From Tricholomella constricta (lineage: Eukaryota; Basidiomycota; Agaricomycetes; Agaricales; Lyophyllaceae): a stretch of DNA of 64,000 nt. The stretch covers positions 1 through 64,000 of the forward strand of contig JAACJP010000053.1 of the NCBI GenBank assembly GCA_013368375.1. The letters are read 5' to 3'. The notes beneath the pieces are model-generated. The model was not told the origin of the DNA, searched no databases, and saw only the letters and a program-made list of their open reading frames with translations. Positions 54,655 to 64,000 of this stretch are shown here, in pieces (position 1 is the stretch's first letter; the number at the start of each line of letters is the position of its first letter). A program made the position numbers and the translations under genes.

Positions 54655-56685
54655 CTAGTCAATGCGACGACATTTGGAAGGACCCGCGCTCAAAGTGGAA
54701 CCCTCCCCGCGACCAACCCCGACCTCCCCACCCAACTTTCCCTCCAACGGACGCATCGAAGCAATATCCTGCTCGTCGTCGGCGATTAATTGAGATCGAG
54801 ACACGAACTCGGCGAGAGCGTCTTCACGAGTGAGCGAGGCGCGGTGAAGAGCAAGGAAGTGCTCGAACGCCGGGAAGGGAACCTCGGGATCAACAGGGGG
54901 ACGGAAAAGCTCGAGGAGCGAGTGCCGCTCAAGGACCCGATGAGCGCCAGCGATGATAGTTCGGACCGGCGATGCCTCCAGCTCGACGAGGGCACGACGC
55001 AGAGCACCATCCGCAATGTACATGTCAGAAGCGAAGGCAGTACGCATGAGGTCGAGGGCTACGACAAGTTTTCAGAAAAAGGGAAAGAAAAAGACAAAAA
55101 GAATGGAATAAAACTCACCATGAACGCGAAGTCGAAGGTCCAAGGCATGACCACGCCAATGGTCCCGGACCTCCTGAAGATGTACGACGTGCCCCTGCAG
55201 GCCAGCTACCTCATCTCGAAGACCCATAATCACCATCCGAAAATCCTCGACCTCAGCTTCATGATCGACGTCCACGACCTCCACGGCACGGTCACGCTCG
55301 TCGGCGAGCTCGGATAGGGCTCCGCGAAGACAATTCTTGTAACGTTCACCCTCGACCTCGAGACGCTCGACCTGAGTCGAAAGGGCCTGCGCGCGCGCGA
55401 CCTCCTGGTCGTAAAGACGCTGGAGACGGAGGAACGCCTCCGGCGAAGGAACAGAAGGAGCAGGGGTAGCAAGGGGGGACGACAGCAACATAGCGGGGGG
55501 CAGGATTGCAAAACGGGCGAGGGAGAAACCGAAGTAGACGGGCTCCTTAAGAAAAGAGGCTCGACAGGGGGAATATCGGGAGACGCCACACGCATAGCGT
55601 CCAACAAAGGAGGGGCCAGAAGGGGAGAAGTCGACGCCGCGGGGGAAAGGGAGGGGGAACGAGGCACAGACGAAGGACGTCCCCTAAACCCCTGCAGACC
55701 AGATTGCATACCCCCACGACTAGCAGGCCCAGATCGCATACCCCCACGACTAACAGGCGCTAATTTCCGACCCTGTCCTCGGGTACCACGAAAAATAGCA
55801 CGCGCACGCGGAGCACGGCTAATACTGACGACGGCCTCATCCCCAGAAGACGGCGGCGGGGAAATGACTGCCTCAGAAAACACGGAGGTAAGGGAAGGTT
55901 CGAGGGAAGGGGGCGCCACATGCAAAATGCTACGAATAGCGGAGAAGGACATGGCGACGCCGGTGCGGGAGAAGGTAAAACCCTCGGTACGGGACCGCAA
56001 CCACGCCAAGGGGATCGTCAACTCCCTAGACGCCACCTCCAGACCATGGTCAAACGAGAGCGAGCATAGGGAGTGCGCAGCGCGACAATCGACGCAGGGC
56101 AGGGTCCCGCGGAGACGAACCTCCTGGAAACGACAAGGCTGCCGACGTTCCCGACATCGATCACACTAGCAAAAGACCCCAAAAAAGAAGAATCAGCTGA
56201 AAGATCTAGCCCGATCGCAAATGAAAGACGACACTTACCGGTCCGTGCGCCTCACACCAGGCCAAAGAGGGAGGAACCCGCACAGCGGTACGCATCACCT
56301 CCGCCAGAACCGCATCGGTCAGGAGAGGCCCCCAAGACAATGAAGTCGCTGCCGGACGCGACACGGGATCACTGGAAGATTTGAAGAGGGCCTCCGGAGT
56401 AGTCGAACGAGAACGACGGACCTGCGGAGCCCGGACGGGAAGACGGATAACCAGTCGAGGGAGGGGGGGCGTAGGGGAAGCAGGGGAAGACCTAGGAATG
56501 ACTTCGACACTCTCATCTGGGAGAACAGCGATCCCGGGAAGAGAAGGAGTCAGGGAGACGGATTGGGGCGCATCCAGAAACGCCACACGCGCCCGATCTT
56601 CGACGAACAATCGCGCCAACTCCTGATCGCGTACAACTTGGGCGACAGAGGCGGAGGACGTGGTACCTTGGTTGGGGGTCGACAT
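54655..56685 (-). CDS. antisense spliced gene inside gypsy copy B: Zn2Cys6-spaced, coiled-coil protein
   Basis: Three exons on the strand opposite to gag-pol, 56685-56239, 56165-55119 and 55058-54655, with GT-AG introns of 73 and 60 nt. Exon 2 opens with CDRCRERRQPC...CVDCRAAHSLC (CX2CX6CX12CX2CX6C, exact Zn2Cys6 spacing). A Ser/Pro-rich linker, a long coiled coil (LQRLYDQEVARAQALSTQVE onward, about 55440-55130) and a helical C-terminus follow. The summed length (1898 bp) is one base short of a multiple of three, and the frame breaks at a C6 run near 55507, so this copy has a probable 1-bp deletion. About 630 aa. Function unknown; a DNA-binding or silencing-modulating role is speculation. Copy A is cut off before this region. 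Confidence 0.7.
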
Positions 56686-56913
56686 TGAGGAGGATGAGAA
56701 GAAGATTGAAAAGAAAAAAGAAAAACAGCCAAAGTTTTTCTTCTATTCGGTCTCCGAGATCCTCAAAACACCCACAAGGACCCACAAGCGATCTAGACCA
56801 CACGTGTCCCTCACGTGACCGCGCACACGCTAAAACGAAACACAAGACTTTATTCCCCTTGCACTCGAAGGCTTCCCCGTGTCTCAGTGGCTCGACGCTT
56901 GAGGAGGGGGTAA

Positions 56914-57272
56914 TGTCACGACCGCCCCTAACGACCACCCCTAAAAACTCACATCCACTACGTTTTCCCACGCACGACCACTGTATATATATGGCACCAC
57001 TTCTCTGTTGGACTCTTGACCTCGATATTACCATTTGTTATGACTAGTTCCCGTTCCCGTTTCTTATTCTCTCTTACTCTCTCGGTTTACTCAGCTCCGC
57101 AATTGTATCACTTGTGTTCATTCGTTCGAATAAGCTCCGGTGAACATCCTTGTCAATGCTCACGACCTCCGATTACCCTATCGGAGCCCGTCTTCCTTGA
57201 CGACATCAGGCCTGTCCGCTTCGGTGGTCTCGGAATAACTCCGCAACCAGCGTGCTACGCAAGGTCCTAACA
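56914..57272 (+). repeat. 3' LTR of gypsy copy B
   Basis: 359 bp, preceded by purine tract GAGGAGGGGG. It differs from the 5' LTR at six transitions (for example TGTCACGACC against TGTCATGACC). Confidence 0.95.
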
Positions 57273-58225
57273 ATGAGTCATTGATCTGTTATTTGGTGAT
57301 GGACTCTGTTGGTCATTGGATTGGAGTTGATTTAGCCGGGGTTCGTGGGGTTCATTATCTGCAGCATTATCTTCTCGTTGGGTATGATTTTCCTGTCCGC
57401 GGGGTTCGCTATCCACTGATGGACTGGATTCATTGGGTGACGGACAGGGGTGGTTCTGATGACCACCTTCTAGGTCGGGCATTGAAATAAGGCTTTCAAA
57501 GGGGTCCGGAGCCGGTGCTTTTTTTTTGCTCTTCTTCCGCCTTGCTTTCTTTACTGCTGCCGCGGCAGCCAAAGCTTCCTGGTCCTTGCGCGCTCCATAG
57601 ACCGCCTCTGTTCTCTCCTTTTGCTTGTTCAAGTAACTGGACCAGCGAAAGGTCTCTGAGGGTCCAAGCCTCTTCTGGCGAGAGCGCCAGAAGTCGAGCA
57701 AATCCCGGAGTTCATTTAATCGGAGGTTCCGCGGGTCTTGAATTCGGATGTCCGCGGGCACGTACTCCGCGGAGATGAACATTCCATTGTCCGCCTTTAT
57801 GGAAGTGAATGGAGGGGATGAGTAGAGGTGTCCCGATGCTAGTTCTGTAAGGAAATTAGTATGGGTGGTCTAATATGACATTATCACATACTATAATGAT
57901 GTCTCAGGAATGCGCGGACCAGAAGCTCAAGGTCATCTTTGCTCTGTTGCACACCTTCTACCAACTCCGGTAGAATTGGAAAACCATCATTTTGTTGATC
58001 CAGTTGTAGATCAGGACGTGGCTGAATTACTGTATCATTCTGATGCAGGGGGTCTGGTGCAATGGATTCTTGGAGGGAAAGGACATAATCCATAAGCTTT
58101 CTCTTGAAATCCTTCACCATGTGCGGAAAGGTATCAATGAAACCTTTACTGATCACCCCTGCATTTGCTGCAATGCTGTCGTGACTGCTCCGCGGCGGAC
58201 ATCAGCACAAGTCCGCGGAGTCCAT
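57273..58225 (-). pseudogene. accessory island gene 3, 5' part (separated by gypsy copy B)
   Basis: Exon A ends at 57892, a GTATGT...TTACAG intron follows, and exon B runs 57844-57273 into the insertion. Upstream coding is clear to about 58190 (SIAANAGVISKGFIDTFPHM). ATG 58225 is in frame but has a TGA at codon 8, so the true start is unresolved. Motifs: FISAEYVPADIRIQDPRNL, a LNELRDLLDFWRSRQK helix and a Lys-rich stretch (KKARRKKSKKK). Similar proteins of unknown role occur in many Agaricomycete repeat regions. CCGCGG motifs occur in its codons as in genes 1 and 2. Confidence 0.7.
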
Positions 58226-58280
58226 GAATAACTCACGCCCGGACATTCAGTTGCCCATCTTGCCCTTTCCATACCACAAA

Positions 58281-58895
58281 TGTAAGGGACAGCATGCCCA
58301 TCTCTCGCCACCGGTTGAGATCCTCATTCTCCACTCGTTGAAAGCCCCGCTTATCTGCATTCCTAAGATAAGAGTGTGTCAACTGCGCAATTGTCAGGGG
58401 AACTCTCGTTCACGCTCTCCGACGCTCACAGATCGTTCCCCGACTCACGCGCTCGCCCCTGACTGACCGATCGCGATCCCGACCCGACGCTCCGACCCAA
58501 GCGTCGGTGTACATACTTACTCACTTCCTGTCGCTTCCCCTCACTCCCCGCGCGCGCCCGACGCCGATCCCGACCACCCGACATCCCGACGTCGGCTGCC
58601 CCGCCTCGTGCCCGTACCCTGGGCCACGAGGATCGGACAGCGTCGGGAACGTGTCCATACACGCGCCGCACACCATTCGTTACTATTACATGTACAGTAC
58701 ACTCTGGAGGACCGGCCCTCACGTCCTACACTCGTATATAGTCGGCCCCCTGGCATTTGGGAATCCTTTACACTATTCTCTTCGGATTCCCCCTTGCCAG
58801 GTAAGCCTTACTTACATTCGTTACTGTACATCAATATAACTTCGGATTCCCCCTTGCCAGTGCGATAGCGCTCCACTGTAAGGGTTGCCCTAACA
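58281..58895 (+). repeat. probable 5' LTR of fifth gypsy element
   Basis: Bounded by TGTAAGGGACAG and CCCTAACA, with a TATATAG near 58735 and a 21-bp direct repeat (CTTCGGATTCCCCCTTGCCA and one more base) at about 58780 and 58840. The matching 3' LTR is outside the window, so both ends are tentative. Confidence 0.45.
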
Positions 58896-59021
58896 GCAGA
58901 ATAGTGTCAACCGGAGACCCGACGAAACCGACCGATCAGCCTCCGCGCCGAAACACGTGTCTGCTACACGCAACCCGTCCAGCGCGCGCCTGCTCCGATC
59001 GTCGCCCAGTCCCGTCTCGAG

Positions 59022-60242
59022 ATGTCCGACTTCGGTGAATTTGACACGCCTCCGTCTCCTGCTGCGCTCACGCCAGAGGAACGACTGGTGAGCCTTGAAA
59101 CCGCAATGTCGGCTCTCTCACAATCCAACACCACCAACTCGGCCACCATGGACCGCATCGCCGCTCTTTTAGATACCATCGTTTTGGGGAACCCCTCCGC
59201 TGCCTCCCCAGCAGCACCTACGACCCCCGCGACGCCGGCGCAGCCCCTGCCGACGTCCCCTCCCCTTCCGCGATCGGGATCGCACATTCGGCCGTCGCCC
59301 CCTCCCGTGTACGACGGCGCTCGATCGGGCGGCCGCGCCTTCTGGAACGCGTGCCAGCTCTACTTCTCCCTGAGCGTCGGACAGTTCGCCGAGGACCACG
59401 CCCGAATCAGCTGGGTGTTGTCATACATGCAACACGGTCGCGCCGCCGACTTCGTCGGTCGGGTCTTTCAGTATGGGTCGGTAAAGCGCGCATTCCCGAC
59501 CTGGAAGGACTTCGCGTCGAACTTCGAAAAGGAGTTCTTCCTGTTCGACGAAGTCGCCGACGCTGCGCTCACCCTTGAGTCGACAGCGTACTTCCAGAAT
59601 GGGCGCACCATCGACGAGTACATCGACTCGTTCAAGGCGCTGTGGATCAAGGCCGACTACCCAGACGGCCGCCATCTGGTCCTCAAATTCCGTCGGGGCA
59701 TGGACCCGAAGCTCTCAAGGAGGCTTGGGAGCATCACCACGGGTCGGCCCGACGACTCCAAGATTGAGGACTGGCTAGCGATTGCCCGCTCCCAGGACTT
59801 CATCATGAGGACCGAGGAGGACTTCCACCGTCGGTCGGCTCCGACAGTTCCGACTGCGAGTCGCCCGACTGCCCCCATTCCGATGCCTGTGGTCGCGCCC
59901 ATGCTCCGATGGCGAACCACTGCCCCACCGACCGCTCCCGTTCGTGTGTCGGCACCGGCGCACTCTCTCAGCACGCCCGTGACGCCGTCTCTTCCCCCAG
60001 GTGTCCCTATGGACATCGACCGGCTCCGCGGACGTCCTGTTCAGGACGACACCTGTCGTCGATGCAAGCAGCCGGGGCACTTCTGGCGCGACTGCCCAAA
60101 GCGCTTTGACCTGCGCCACATCATGCCAGAGGAACTGGATGAGCTGATCATGCAGCTACTGGCGCGCAAGGATGCGATCCCAGCTGACCCGACTCCCGAG
60201 TCGGCCGACCCGACCGCCTTGGCCACGGAAGAGGATTTTTAG
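59022..60242 (+). CDS. gag of fifth gypsy element
   Basis: 406 aa from ATG 59022. An N-terminal Ser/Thr/Pro region with a short coiled coil precedes the retrotransposon gag core (about residues 95-265: GRAFWNACQLYFSL, LSYMQHGRAADFV, DEYIDSFKALWIKADYPD). A Pro/Ala-rich linker leads to a CCHC knuckle CRRCKQPGHFWRDC (about 346-359). The TAG stop follows TTT in the string GATTTTTAG, and pol is open in the -1 frame across it. Confidence 0.93.
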   Translation: MSDFGEFDTPPSPAALTPEERLVSLETAMSALSQSNTTNSATMDRIAALLDTIVLGNPSAASPAAPTTPATPAQPLPTSPPLPRSGSHIRPSPPPVYDGARSGGRAFWNACQLYFSLSVGQFAEDHARISWVLSYMQHGRAADFVGRVFQYGSVKRAFPTWKDFASNFEKEFFLFDEVADAALTLESTAYFQNGRTIDEYIDSFKALWIKADYPDGRHLVLKFRRGMDPKLSRRLGSITTGRPDDSKIEDWLAIARSQDFIMRTEEDFHRRSAPTVPTASRPTAPIPMPVVAPMLRWRTTAPPTAPVRVSAPAHSLSTPVTPSLPPGVPMDIDRLRGRPVQDDTCRRCKQPGHFWRDCPKRFDLRHIMPEELDELIMQLLARKDAIPADPTPESADPTALATEEDF

Positions 60243-63200
60243 TCGCACAACGGGTGAAAAGTACGCCCCCGTTGTCTAGTCGTAATCGGTTCGCCCCCCT
60301 ATCTGTAGAGTACCCCAGTATACTTAATATTGCTGCTACTTCTACGGGTGAACCAATCGACGAAGACGTACAATCCTCTCCTGACCAAACACCATCTCCT
60401 TCGGTCGCTCCCACCGAGCCGACTGTACCGTCGCGTCGCGGACTACCGCGCTGGGAAAAGCGACTGCCCCGTCGCTTCGTGATCGCCGCCTCCCCCGACT
60501 CCTTATCCCTGTCGCTCAAGGTCGAGCTCGAGACCACCGACACCCAAGAGACGCATTCGCTCGCTGCCCTCGTTGACAGCGGGGCATCGGCCTGCTTCAT
60601 CAACACTGCCTTCGTTGAAAAGCACAAGCTGAAGACGCGACGGCTGAATCGCCCGACACGTGCCTACAATGTTGACGGAACCCCTAATGAGGCGGGTGCC
60701 ATTGAATACGTCGTGGACGCAGTCTTACGTTACGACGGTCACTCCGAACGCGTTCTGTTCGCGGTCGCGGGTATTGGAAAGCAGGATCTCATTCTCGGAT
60801 TCACCTGGCTCCGAGACCACAACCCCGACATTGATTGGGCAACGGGAAAGGTGAAAATGAGTAGAGCGCCGACACGTTGCGACACCTGCAAGGTTGAAGT
60901 CAAGGAGGAGCGTCGTTCACGCACCAAGCTGCGAGCCGCCATTCGGGCTTGTCGGGCGGAAGGCATCCCGACAGTCGAGCCCGACCTGCGAGCCCCGACC
61001 TGCCCCTACGTCGAAGACGACTCCGACACCGACGAGTTCCTCCCCTACACTCCGATCATGGAGGAACCCGATCCAGAGTCGGACGACTTCCTGGTGGAGA
61101 CCTTCCTGAACGGCGATCGCATCTTTGCGACTGCGATCCACCCCCCTCCGACCGAAATGCACATTCGCGCCAGTCAAACGACATCGCAGCGACTCGCTGA
61201 GGCGCACGCCGCGAACTCTGCGCCTAAGTCATTCCGCGACGCCGTTCCGACCCACCTCCACGACTTTGAGGACGTTTTCTCCAAGGTCGCGTTCGACGAA
61301 CTCCCCGATCGCAAACAGTGGGATCACGCGATTGAGTTGGAGCCAGGCGCTTCGCCAGTGTTCTTCATCAAGAAGAAGGATGGTGCGCTCCGGCTGGTGC
61401 AGGACTATCGGACGCTCAACGCGCTGACGGTGAAGAACCGGTACCCACTGCCGCTCATTAGCGAACTGGTGAACAACCTCCGCGGCGCGCGGTACTTCAC
61501 CAAGCTGGACGTCCGATGGGGGTACAACAATGTTCGGATCAAGGAAGGCGACGAGTGGAAGGCAGCGTTTCGGACGAACCGCGGTCTCTTCGAGCCGCTC
61601 GTCATGTTCTTCGGCCTCACGAACAGCCCCGCCACATTCCAGACCATGATGAATGACATCTTCCGCGATCTGATCGCCGAGGGTGTTGTTTGCGTGTACC
61701 TCGACGATATCTTGATTTACACCAAGACTCTCGAGGAACACCGTCGGGTCGCGCGACTCGTGCTGGACCGACTCCGCGAACATAAGTTGTTCCTAAAACC
61801 CGAGAAATGCGAGTTTGAACAGACCAAGGTCGAGTATCTTGGGCTGATCATCTCGCACGGGCAAGCGGAAATGGATCCGGTCAAGGTCGCTGGAGTGTCG
61901 GAGTGGCCGGCGCCGAGGAACAAGAAAGAGGTGCAAGCGTTCTTGGGCTTCACCAATTTCTACCGACGGTTCATCCAGGATTTCTCGCACCACGCCCGAC
62001 CCCTGTTTGATTTGACGGGCAAGGACGTTGCCTGGCGCTGGGAAGCGTCGGAGCAGTCGGCCTTTGACCTCCTGAAGTCTGCGATCACGTCGCGACCGGT
62101 GCTTGCATTCCCCGACGACGACCGACCGTACCGCATCGAAGCTGACTCGTCCGACTTCGCGACGGGCGCGGTCCTGTCGCAAGAGTCGCCGTCCGATGGC
62201 AAGTGGCACCCGGTCGCGTTCTACTCGAAGAGCTTGAACGCAGTCGAGCGGAACTACGAGATCCACGACAAGGAGATGCTGGCGATCATCCGGTCTCTGG
62301 AGGAGTGGCGACATTTTGTGGAAGGCGCAAAGCACAAGGTGGAGATCTTGACCGACCACAAGAACCTTGAGTACTTCCTCACCGCGAAGAAACTCAATCG
62401 GCGGCAAGCCCGCTGGTCGCTCTACCTTGCCAACTTCGACTTTACCCTCCACCACCGTCCGGGACGCAGCATGGGCAAACCCGACGCCCTGTCGCGTCGC
62501 GCTGATCACGGCGACGGAAGTGGCGACAATGCCGACATTGTGCTCCTCAAACCCGAGTTCTTCGCGATTCGCGCGACCGAGGGTCTGGCACTGGTCGGAG
62601 AAGAAGACGATGTGCTGAAAGCGATCCGCAAGGGCAATCGCGACGGTGCACAGGAGGACGCGGTCGCGAAAGCGGCACAACTGGTCAAGGCATCCAAGAC
62701 TGCCGGTCGCTCCCTACGCTTTGGCGAGTGGGGGGAGGAAGGTGGTCTGCTCACGTTCCGTGGACGGATCTATGTCCCGAACGTTCCTGACCTCCGCCGA
62801 CGCATTGTGGAGCAGCATCATGACTCCAAGGTCGCCGGTCACCCGGGTCGCTGGAAGACGCTCGAGCTGGTGTCGCGCAACTACTGGTGGCCCCAGATGT
62901 CACGCTTCATCGGTTCATACACCAGCACCTGCGACATGTGCTTGCGCACAAAACCCCGCCGCCAACTCCCCGTCGGACAGCTGCAGCCGCTCCCAATTCC
63001 CGAAGGCCGATGGAATGTCGTATCGGTGGACTTCATCACCGAACTCCCCGAGTCCAATGGCCACGACGCGATCATGAACGTCGTAGATTCGGTCGGAAAG
63101 CGCGCGCATTTCATCGCATCGCACACGACCTGTTCGGCCTTGGGAGCCGCGAACCTCTACCGTCGCCACGTCTGGAAGCTCCACGGTCTCCCAGATGCCT

Positions 63201-64000
63201 TTGTCTCCGATCGAGGTCCACAGTTCGTCGCCGAATTCACGCGCGAACTGTACCGACTCCTGGGTATCAAGCTGTCGGCTTCGACGGCGTACCACCCGCA
63301 GACCGACGGACAGACCGAGCGTGTCAATCAGGAGCTGGAACAGTTCTTGCGGGTCTTCTGCAACGAGCGCCAGAACGACTGGGAGGACCTCTTGCCCGAC
63401 GCCGAATTCAGTTACAACAACCATGTACATTCGGCGACACAGCAGACCCCTTTCTTGCTCGACACTGGTCGGCATCCGCGCATGGGCTTCGAGCCTCGTC
63501 GGGGCGCTTCCAAGAACGAGTCGGCCGACGAGTTCGTGGAGCGCATGAAGGAAGCACAGGAGGAAGCCAAGGCGGCGCTTTCAAAGGCCAAAGACGACAT
63601 GGAGCGGTATTACAATCAGCGACACGCCCCGACACCCGACTACCAGCCGGGTGACAAGGTGTACTTGGACGCGACCGACATTTCTACGACCCGACCGTCT
63701 AAGAAATTATCGCATCGCTACCTTGGCCCTTTCGTCGTGCAAAGGCGAGTTGGCCCGCTCGCATACCGCCTCCTGCTGCCTCAGTCCATGAAACGCATCC
63801 ACCCAGTCTTCCACGTCATAAAGCTTGTCCCCGCCGTCGCTGACCCAATCGAAGGTCGACAGTCCGACCCTCCGCCGCCACCAGACATCATCGATGACGA
63901 ACCCTACTACGAAGTCCACAAAATCCTCGACAGTCGCATCTTCCGCAAGAAACTTCAGTACAAGATCTTGTGGAAAGGCTACGGCTATGAAGAAGCTTCG
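60239..64000 (+). CDS. pol of fifth gypsy element (protease to chromodomain, partial at window end)
   Basis: The frame is continuous from 60239 to the window end. Protease DSGAS (about 60575) to LGFTWL; reverse transcriptase with FFIKKKDGALRLVQDYRTLN, the FFGLTNSPATFQ block and YLDD (about 61700); RNase H (IEADSSDFATGAVL, DHKNLEYF); integrase zinc site (HHDSKVAGHPG...CDMC), core DFIT, SDRGPQF and HPQTDGQTERVN; GPY/F-like segment (HRYLGPFVV); start of a chromodomain (YYEVHKILDSRIFRKKLQYKI). It is expressed presumably as Gag-Pol by -1 frameshifting at the gag stop. All catalytic acids appear present. Confidence 0.93.

Larger units (their letters stand above)
46744..57272 (+). mobile_element. 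complete Ty3/gypsy chromovirus, copy B (10.5 kb), inserted in island gene 3
   Basis: Both 359-bp LTRs are present with a perfect target duplication ATGAG (46739-46743 and 57273-57277). Order: LTR, gag, protease-RT-RNase H-integrase-chromodomain in the -1 frame, an antisense spliced gene (54655-56685), purine tract GAGGAGGGGG, LTR. The two LTRs differ at six positions, all C/T-type transitions, five of them at CpG. Gag and pol carry a 1-bp deletion, a 13-bp deletion and two CGA-to-TGA stops, so the copy is not autonomous. Confidence 0.95.
58281..64000 (+). mobile_element. fifth element: Ty3/gypsy chromovirus with intact gag and pol (3' end outside window)
   Basis: A probable 5' LTR (58281-58895), gag (59022-60242) and an uninterrupted pol in the -1 frame reach the window end inside the chromodomain. 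It differs from the other gypsy families in sequence and in its GC-rich, Asp/Arg-codon-rich composition (frequent CGAC and GTCG). It begins only about 55 bp upstream of island gene 3's candidate start. I saw no stop codons or frameshifts, so this is the best candidate for an active element here. Confidence 0.9.

Overview
The window is fungal nuclear DNA, most likely from an Agaricomycete (mushroom-forming basidiomycete). The evidence is many short introns (about 40-110 nt), basidiomycete-type housekeeping genes, a pol III tRNA-Ser with a 9-nt intron, and chromodomain-bearing Ty3/gypsy retrotransposons. No prokaryotic features are present.

Layout. (i) 1-5262: minus-strand gypsy copy A, cut by the window edge. 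(ii) 5.9-14.2 kb: the only conserved host block: MPP10, RPS3, peroxisomal-type 3-ketoacyl-CoA thiolase and mitochondrial bL32m (all minus), then NDUFA5 (plus, divergent from bL32m across 85 bp) and tRNA-Ser(UGA). (iii) 14.7-19.0 kb: a solo LTR and two decayed multi-exon accessory genes. (iv) 19.0-38.5 kb: one huge imperfect palindrome. Its arms are tandem repeats rich in CCGCGG, and its ~550-bp core holds a tyrosine-recombinase-like fragment. An 11.0-kb gypsy element (GypB, 19628-30600, identical LTRs) sits in the left arm, and a 3.9-kb non-autonomous relative (GypC, 33080-36975) sits in the right arm, each with a perfect 5-bp target duplication. (v) 38.9-40.6 kb: a 1.7-kb LTR element with no coding capacity. 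(vi) 41.3-42.7 kb: a core-less version of the same repeats. (vii) 42.7-58.2 kb: a CCGCGG-dense accessory gene island of three genes. The third gene is split by a complete 10.5-kb gypsy (copy B, 46744-57272, TSD ATGAG). (viii) 58.3 kb to the end: a fifth gypsy with intact gag and pol, cut by the window edge.

Most unusual points. GypB and GypC are paved almost end to end, in coding, non-coding and LTR sequence, with short perfect inverted repeats, and homologous hairpins in the two elements show compensatory base-pair changes. Gypsy copy B carries an antisense, intron-containing gene between pol and its 3' LTR that encodes a Zn2Cys6-spaced cysteine cluster plus a coiled coil. The CCGCGG island encodes its own Zn2Cys6-spaced protein, a class that classically binds CGG/CCG triplets. 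Gypsy gag-pol expression uses -1 frameshifting: a canonical GGGAAAC heptamer in copies A and B, and a slip at the gag stop in the fifth element. Copies A and B are decaying mainly by C-to-T changes at CpG.

All gene models were spliced by hand from splice signals and reading-frame continuity; no alignment or database search was run.
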